Shown here one piece after another: positions 48,159 to 51,284 of a stretch of DNA of 51,284 nucleotides. Made by a program: the position numbers and the translations under genes. The notes beneath the pieces are model-generated. The model was given only the letters and a program-made list of their open reading frames with translations. It did not search any database and was not told where the DNA came from. This DNA is from CALKCV01 sp964619285 (GTDB taxonomy: Bacteria; Cyanobacteriota; Cyanobacteriia; Cyanobacteriales; Microcoleaceae), in NCBI GenBank assembly GCA_964619285.1, contig CAZUCT010000007.1:1-51284 (forward strand). Reading direction: 5' to 3'. Within the stretch, counting starts at the first letter, position 1, and each line of letters begins with the position of its first letter.

Positions 48159-48746
48159 ATGTTTTCAGATACAACTTTACCCAGACGGTATCATCCACTC
48201 AGAAATCTTTTACAACAACAAAACTGGCGAGAAAGCGATCGCGAAACTCGCCGCTTGATGTTGGCCAGTGTCGGCAAACCGGAAAGCGGTTATTGGGTAA
48301 CTTCAGATTACGATAACTGCCCTTGCCAAGATCTAGAAACTCTCGATGGCCTCTGGATGCATTACAGTCAAAATCGTTTCGGTTTTTCCATCCAAAAACA
48401 AATCTATGAAAGTCTCGGCGACATCCCCAACGGCGTAAGTAGTAGATTTGCAGAAAGATTTGGCGATCGCCTCGGTTGGCGTTCCGATAACGATTGGTTA
48501 TATTACCGAGATTTGAGATTTTCCCTCATTGCGCCCCAGGGGCATTTACCCTGGTTGGGAATAGCAAAGCAAAGCAGACATCAAAATAAAGTTTGGTGGG
48601 ACGAATTATTAGACCAAACCCTCGCAACAGTCGATAATTTCTTAGGATTAGAAGAAAAAGGAGAATTGTTGCTAAGTGGGGCTTTGTATTGGACGCTTTT
48701 TTATCAAAGAACCCTGCCGAGATGTAATTTCGGGGAACAGTCTTGA
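48159..48746 (+). CDS. GUN4-domain protein
   Basis: The 195-residue protein has the GUN4 domain: LRNLLQQQNWRESDRETRRLM, SGYWVTSDYDNCPCQDLETL, DGLWMHYSQNRFGFSIQKQI (PC-x-DL-x-T-hD-x-LW pattern). GUN4 itself binds protoporphyrin IX and activates Mg-chelatase. Cyanobacteria also have other GUN4-domain proteins. This one has a C-terminal extension (PWLGIAKQSRHQNKVWWDELL, TVDNFLGLEEKG) and may be a paralog, so the role in chlorophyll synthesis is uncertain. Confidence 0.85.
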   Translation: MFSDTTLPRRYHPLRNLLQQQNWRESDRETRRLMLASVGKPESGYWVTSDYDNCPCQDLETLDGLWMHYSQNRFGFSIQKQIYESLGDIPNGVSSRFAERFGDRLGWRSDNDWLYYRDLRFSLIAPQGHLPWLGIAKQSRHQNKVWWDELLDQTLATVDNFLGLEEKGELLLSGALYWTLFYQRTLPRCNFGEQS

Positions 48747-48836
48747 AGACAAAAAAAGCAGCCAGTCTCAGAAACTAAGTTTCTAAAACTTACTGCTTTT
48801 TGTTGTTGTTTTCTTTTGTTAATACCAGCAGTCTCA

Positions 48837-48849
48837 GAAACCCGGTTTC
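48837..48849. repeat. Half copy of the dispersed palindrome
   Basis: GAAACCCGGTTTC is a short palindrome core without the T-runs, about 90 bases behind the GUN4-domain gene and 39 bases behind the stop of the CBS gene, which is read toward it. Confidence 0.7.
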
Positions 48850-48887
48850 TTAACTTTTCTGTTGCTCGCGGTTTCTTAACCTATCCT

Positions 48888-49505
48888 TTAGGCGTGAACC
48901 TCATGCCGTACTTTTAAAATTTCTGGATGCTCCAAACAGAACTTCTGGAAAGCAGTTGTTTCTGGGGCAGGTTCGTTAGACATATAAACCGCTTCCGCTT
49001 CTAAATCTTCTACCAATTCCCAAGCTTCAATACATTCGGGAGAGTCGGCACCTTTAGCAAGAGCAATTTCTTGAGCTTCGGCGATCGCTTTTTGCAGTTC
49101 TCGCGCTGCAACCTTAACCTTCGGATTTTCTACGAAGTCATTCTTATTGATGATATCGCTTACCGAGATAATTCCCAACAACTCCCCGCTAATTACCGGT
49201 GCCATGCGGATGCCAGTATTAGCAAACAACCGCGCTACATATTCTACTCCCAGATCGGGATTAACCACGATGCAGGGTTTGGTCATTATTTCGTAAACCC
49301 TTACCTTTGCTGGGTCTTTGCCATAAGCAATTACCTTATAAACAATATCTGTTTGGGTAACGATGGCGTAAGCATCTTCCGAGGTGCGAGTTTCTACAAT
49401 TAAAGCACGCAGACCTCTTAATCTCATCAATTTTGATGCTTCAGCTACAGTGGCAGAACCGCGAATAGTTGCCACATCTTCGGTCATTATGTCTCTTGCT
49501 TTCAT
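48888..49505 (-). CDS. CBS-domain pair fused to a CP12-like domain
   Basis: The 205-residue protein begins MKARDIMTEDVATIRGSATV and has two CBS domains (~1-60 and ~65-125; EIMTKPCIVVNPDLG, GELLGIISVSDIINKND). The C-terminal part (~130-200) resembles CP12: AIAEAQEIALAKGADSPECI then EAWELVEDLEAEAVYM and FQKFCLEHPEI. CBS pairs bind adenine nucleotides; CP12 bridges GAPDH and phosphoribulokinase in the dark. Fused CBS-CP12 proteins are known in cyanobacteria. The final CP12 cysteine (E-C near the end) is replaced by KVRHEV, so the C-terminal disulfide is probably lost. Confidence 0.9.
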   Translation of the reverse strand: MKARDIMTEDVATIRGSATVAEASKLMRLRGLRALIVETRTSEDAYAIVTQTDIVYKVIAYGKDPAKVRVYEIMTKPCIVVNPDLGVEYVARLFANTGIRMAPVISGELLGIISVSDIINKNDFVENPKVKVAARELQKAIAEAQEIALAKGADSPECIEAWELVEDLEAEAVYMSNEPAPETTAFQKFCLEHPEILKVRHEVHA

Positions 49506-50265
49506 AATCTTAATTTTCCCGCTATAAACTGCCGTCTTACCTATTAAGTTAACGGTTAAGAAGAAAGTGGGGCGGGTTATCTACCACTTTCCCAAATAAT
49601 CGAAAAGCCTTTAGCTTTTTTACAACTTCTACCAATGCCTTACCTAACTTTTTTTATTAGGCTAAAGTCTTTGGGTTTTTAAGTTTATTAACTTTAGATT
49701 AATCTCATCATAACAGAAAGTGCTTTTAGCTACAAAATTAGTGGAAAAATTAAACTAATTACGCTCTTACTCAAGCTCTAAACCTTTGACTGTATAAAGA
49801 TATAAAATTTTTTTTGGGGTACCGGTCCTAGTATTTTCAGGTAGGGGGGCGAGTATTAAAATCTATCTTTTTTTCGACTTGGAATCCCTTTTGAGCTTAG
49901 ATTTAAGTGCATTTTAATCTAGCAGCAACCTTTCTCAAATTGTACTCAAAATTGATTTATAAATAAAATATTAAATTTTGGGGGAGGTTAAGTTAACTTT
50001 ATTTAAAATAGAATCTGTTTTATTTTCAATTAGGGATAATTAATGCTAAAATGCCTTCCTAAGAAAAGGGAGGTTTGAGGATTAAAAACTAGAAAAAGTG
50101 GGGGTTTGAAAGAAAAAGCGATCGCTCTTTTCAAGTTTTTTAGGTAATATTTCAAACTGAGTAGATTTGCTTATTAGATTGAGAAACCCGGTTTCTTTAA
50201 GAAACCGGGTTTCTGGGTTGGTCTAAAGAAACCGGGTTTCTGAGTTTCTGAGACAGCAAGCAACT
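49506..50265. other. 760-bp spacer between CBS-CP12 and cobM genes
   Basis: There is no convincing gene or RNA. A hairpin with arms GAAAGTGG and CCACTTTC (49563-49591) lies 58 bases upstream of the CBS-CP12 start and may mark its leader. Near the right end are two dispersed palindromes (50183-50213 and 50228-50240). The middle is AT-rich with T-runs, and a GGGGTACC / GGTAGGGGGGC patch at about 49814-49848. A small RNA cannot be excluded. Confidence 0.6.
50183..50240. repeat. Two adjacent dispersed palindromes behind cobM
   Basis: GAAACCCGGTTTCTTTAAGA then AACCGGGTTTC is followed 15 bases later by GAAACCGGGTTTC. They lie 26 bases after the cobM stop and could act as its terminator. Confidence 0.85.
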
Positions 50266-51054
50266 TTAACGGCGAAATAAATGAGAATGTCCCGGATTGT
50301 AAAGGCCCGATCGCCCCCCTTTCCCCACCCCTTCTGCCAAAGCGGGACTAATAACATAAAGAGTAGTCCTAATTAACCCTTCCTCTTGAGTAACGGCGGC
50401 CACCTTTTCCAAAGGCACGACAGAAATCTTCTCATCGGGCCACCCCAACCGGTAACAAATAGCCACCGGCAAATCCGCCGGATAAAACTCCAGCAAACGT
50501 TTTTGGGACTCTTCAATATGACGGGCGCTCAAATACAAACACAAACTGGCCCCGTGAGCGGCCAAACTGCCCAACTCTTCTTTCGGCGGCACTCCAGTGG
50601 CCTTACCGCTAACCCGAGTTAAAATAATCGTCTGGACCAACCCCGGGACCGTCAGTTCCACCTTAAGTTTGGCCGCCGCATCCTGAAAAGCGCTAATGCC
50701 GGGCACAATTTCAAAATCAATCCCGGCCTCGGCCAAAATCTGCATCTGTTCGCTAATAGCCCCGTACAAAGTCGGGTCTCCCGAGTGGAGGCGTACCACC
50801 GAAAGGCCTTCTTTGACTCGGGCGATCGCGATCGGCAAAATCTCCTCCAAAGTCTTATTGGCCGTGCCGATAACTTCTGCATCGGGCCGGACCTCCCGCA
50901 AAATCTGTTTGGGCACTAAAGAATCGGCATATAAAATGACATCGGCCAGGGCCAATATTTTTTGAGCCTTGACGGTCAATAAATCTGGGTCTCCAGGACC
51001 GGCACCGACGATATAAACTGCGGGTTTGAGAGCAATTGTTTGAGTAGTTGTCAT
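50266..51054 (-). CDS. cobM: Precorrin-4 C11-methyltransferase
   Basis: CobM (CbiF) adds a methyl group from S-adenosylmethionine to C11 of precorrin-4 in cobalamin synthesis. The 262-residue protein starts MTTTQTIALKPAVYIVGAG; the frame is open further upstream through repeat DNA but that extension (LSLKRLLRT) is not real. Motifs are VYIVGAGPGDPDLLTVKA, VVRLHSGDPTLYGAISEQM, IVPGISAFQDAAAKL and the CYRLGWPDE segment. It ends in GLYNPGHSHLFRR. No other cobalamin gene is in the window. Confidence 0.95.
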   Translation of the reverse strand: MTTTQTIALKPAVYIVGAGPGDPDLLTVKAQKILALADVILYADSLVPKQILREVRPDAEVIGTANKTLEEILPIAIARVKEGLSVVRLHSGDPTLYGAISEQMQILAEAGIDFEIVPGISAFQDAAAKLKVELTVPGLVQTIILTRVSGKATGVPPKEELGSLAAHGASLCLYLSARHIEESQKRLLEFYPADLPVAICYRLGWPDEKISVVPLEKVAAVTQEEGLIRTTLYVISPALAEGVGKGGRSGLYNPGHSHLFRR

Positions 51055-51070
51055 TTTTATTAAAAGTCCT

Positions 51071-51097
51071 GTTCGTAGTAATCGCTTTAGCGATAGG
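51071..51097. repeat. TTCGTAGTAATCGCTTTAGC repeat, single copy
   Basis: This copy, GTTCGTAGTAATCGCTTTAG then CGATAGG, sits 17 bases upstream of the cobM start codon and disrupts any ribosome binding site or promoter that was there. Confidence 0.8.
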
Positions 51098-51140
51098 TTC
51101 GACCTCTTAAATCTCACCCGCCATAAACTGTCCAATTTTT

Positions 51141-51197
51141 GTGCGCAAATTGCGCACATTTTCTAATGTCTATTTTTTTTGTGCGCAAATTGCGCAC
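51141..51197. promoter_or_regulatory. Two identical 17-bp palindromes 40 bp apart upstream of cobM
   Basis: GTGCGCAAATTGCGCAC occurs at 51141-51157 and 51181-51197. Each has perfect eight-base arms around one central A, and each is followed by ATTTTCTAAT-TCTATTTTTT. A 40-base spacing is close to four helical turns, so two dimers could bind on one face. It could be an operator for cobM or for a gene to the right. Confidence 0.6.
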
Positions 51198-51261
51198 ATT
51201 TTCTAATCTCTATTTTTTGGTCCAAAAATAAAACACGAAAAAAGCTCGGGAGTAAGGTCAC

Positions 51262-51284
51262 GCCCCGCCTTTTCAAAGCGGGGC
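51262..51284. terminator. GC-rich hairpin at the right edge
   Basis: GCCCCGC and GCGGGGC arms (51262-51268, 51278-51284) enclose TTTTCAAAG-type loop sequence. It may belong to a gene beyond the window edge, as a terminator or leader structure. It is cut by the edge, so the T-run cannot be checked. Confidence 0.4.

Noticed and set aside
47974..48258. A 94-codon open frame before the GUN4-domain gene
   Set aside because: It starts in repeat DNA and overlaps the real gene in another frame.
51055..51159. N-terminal extension of CobM
   Set aside because: The added residues are encoded by the TTCGTAGTAATCGC repeat and a palindrome; the family start is the MTTTQTIALKP ATG.

Overview
The window is cyanobacterial chromosome. 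The evidence is a photosystem II gene set (rubredoxin, Ycf48, psbE, psbF, psbL, psbJ), a GUN4-domain protein, a CP12-like domain, SufR with the suf iron-sulfur genes, a cyanobacterial-type PEP carboxylase, an XisI-like protein, abundant HIP1 octamers (GCGATCGC) and many heptanucleotide tandem repeats. The load of dispersed repeats and toxin-antitoxin genes suggests a filamentous, Oscillatoriales-like organism. That is an inference from general style, not from a marker gene. Two runs of exactly 100 N interrupt tandem repeats, so this is a scaffold with unresolved repeat gaps.

Layout, left to right. 1-2220: three tandem 958-bp copies of an antitoxin-like gene, the two inner ones each followed by a PIN toxin gene; the first copy is cut by the window edge. 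2351-8990: sufS, sufD, sufC, a small secreted SH3-like protein and sufB on the minus strand, with the repressor gene sufR divergent. 9157-12394: a small conserved protein, a free-standing 5S rRNA gene with its own promoter and terminator, a hypothetical protein, a DUF104/PIN toxin-antitoxin pair and nadC. 12471-19217: a C39-like peptidase with a peptidoglycan-binding domain, an M16 peptidase, a ComF-type phosphoribosyltransferase, a PEP-synthase-like protein and a small exported protein. 19319-23655: ppc, a long repeat-rich spacer and a small membrane protein.

24146-36128 is accessory: a large DUF1574/SGNH-like protein with four internal repeats, a secreted zinc metalloprotease, a glycosyltransferase-pilin chimera, a nuclease toxin with a probable immunity protein, a ParE/Phd pair and a GT39-TPR membrane protein. 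36161-40074: an orphan XisI, a VapC module flanked by direct repeats, then rubA-ycf48-psbE-psbF-psbL-(spacer)-psbJ. 40189-47958: a SemiSWEET transporter, a radical SAM protein, a lone antidote protein, a possible PD-(D/E)XK protein, a YoeB pair, a MIF-like tautomerase, a flavin reductase, a peptide-binding lipoprotein and a Panacea-type toxin-antitoxin pair. 48159-51284: a GUN4 protein, a CBS-CP12 fusion, a 760-bp spacer and cobM with two identical palindromes upstream.

Three themes stand out. Housekeeping genes (Fe-S assembly, photosystem II assembly, NAD and cobalamin synthesis, carbon fixation) are separated by about eight toxin-antitoxin or toxin-immunity modules. At least four families of short dispersed repeats fill nearly every spacer, supply stop codons or gene ends, and once lie in frame inside a gene. 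Several loci look recently rearranged: the PIN tandem array, the glycosyltransferase-pilin fusion, the VapC cassette in the rubA leader and the split psbL/psbJ. The most unusual items are the PIN array, the fusion followed by a toxin-immunity cassette, the stand-alone 5S gene and the VapC cassette.
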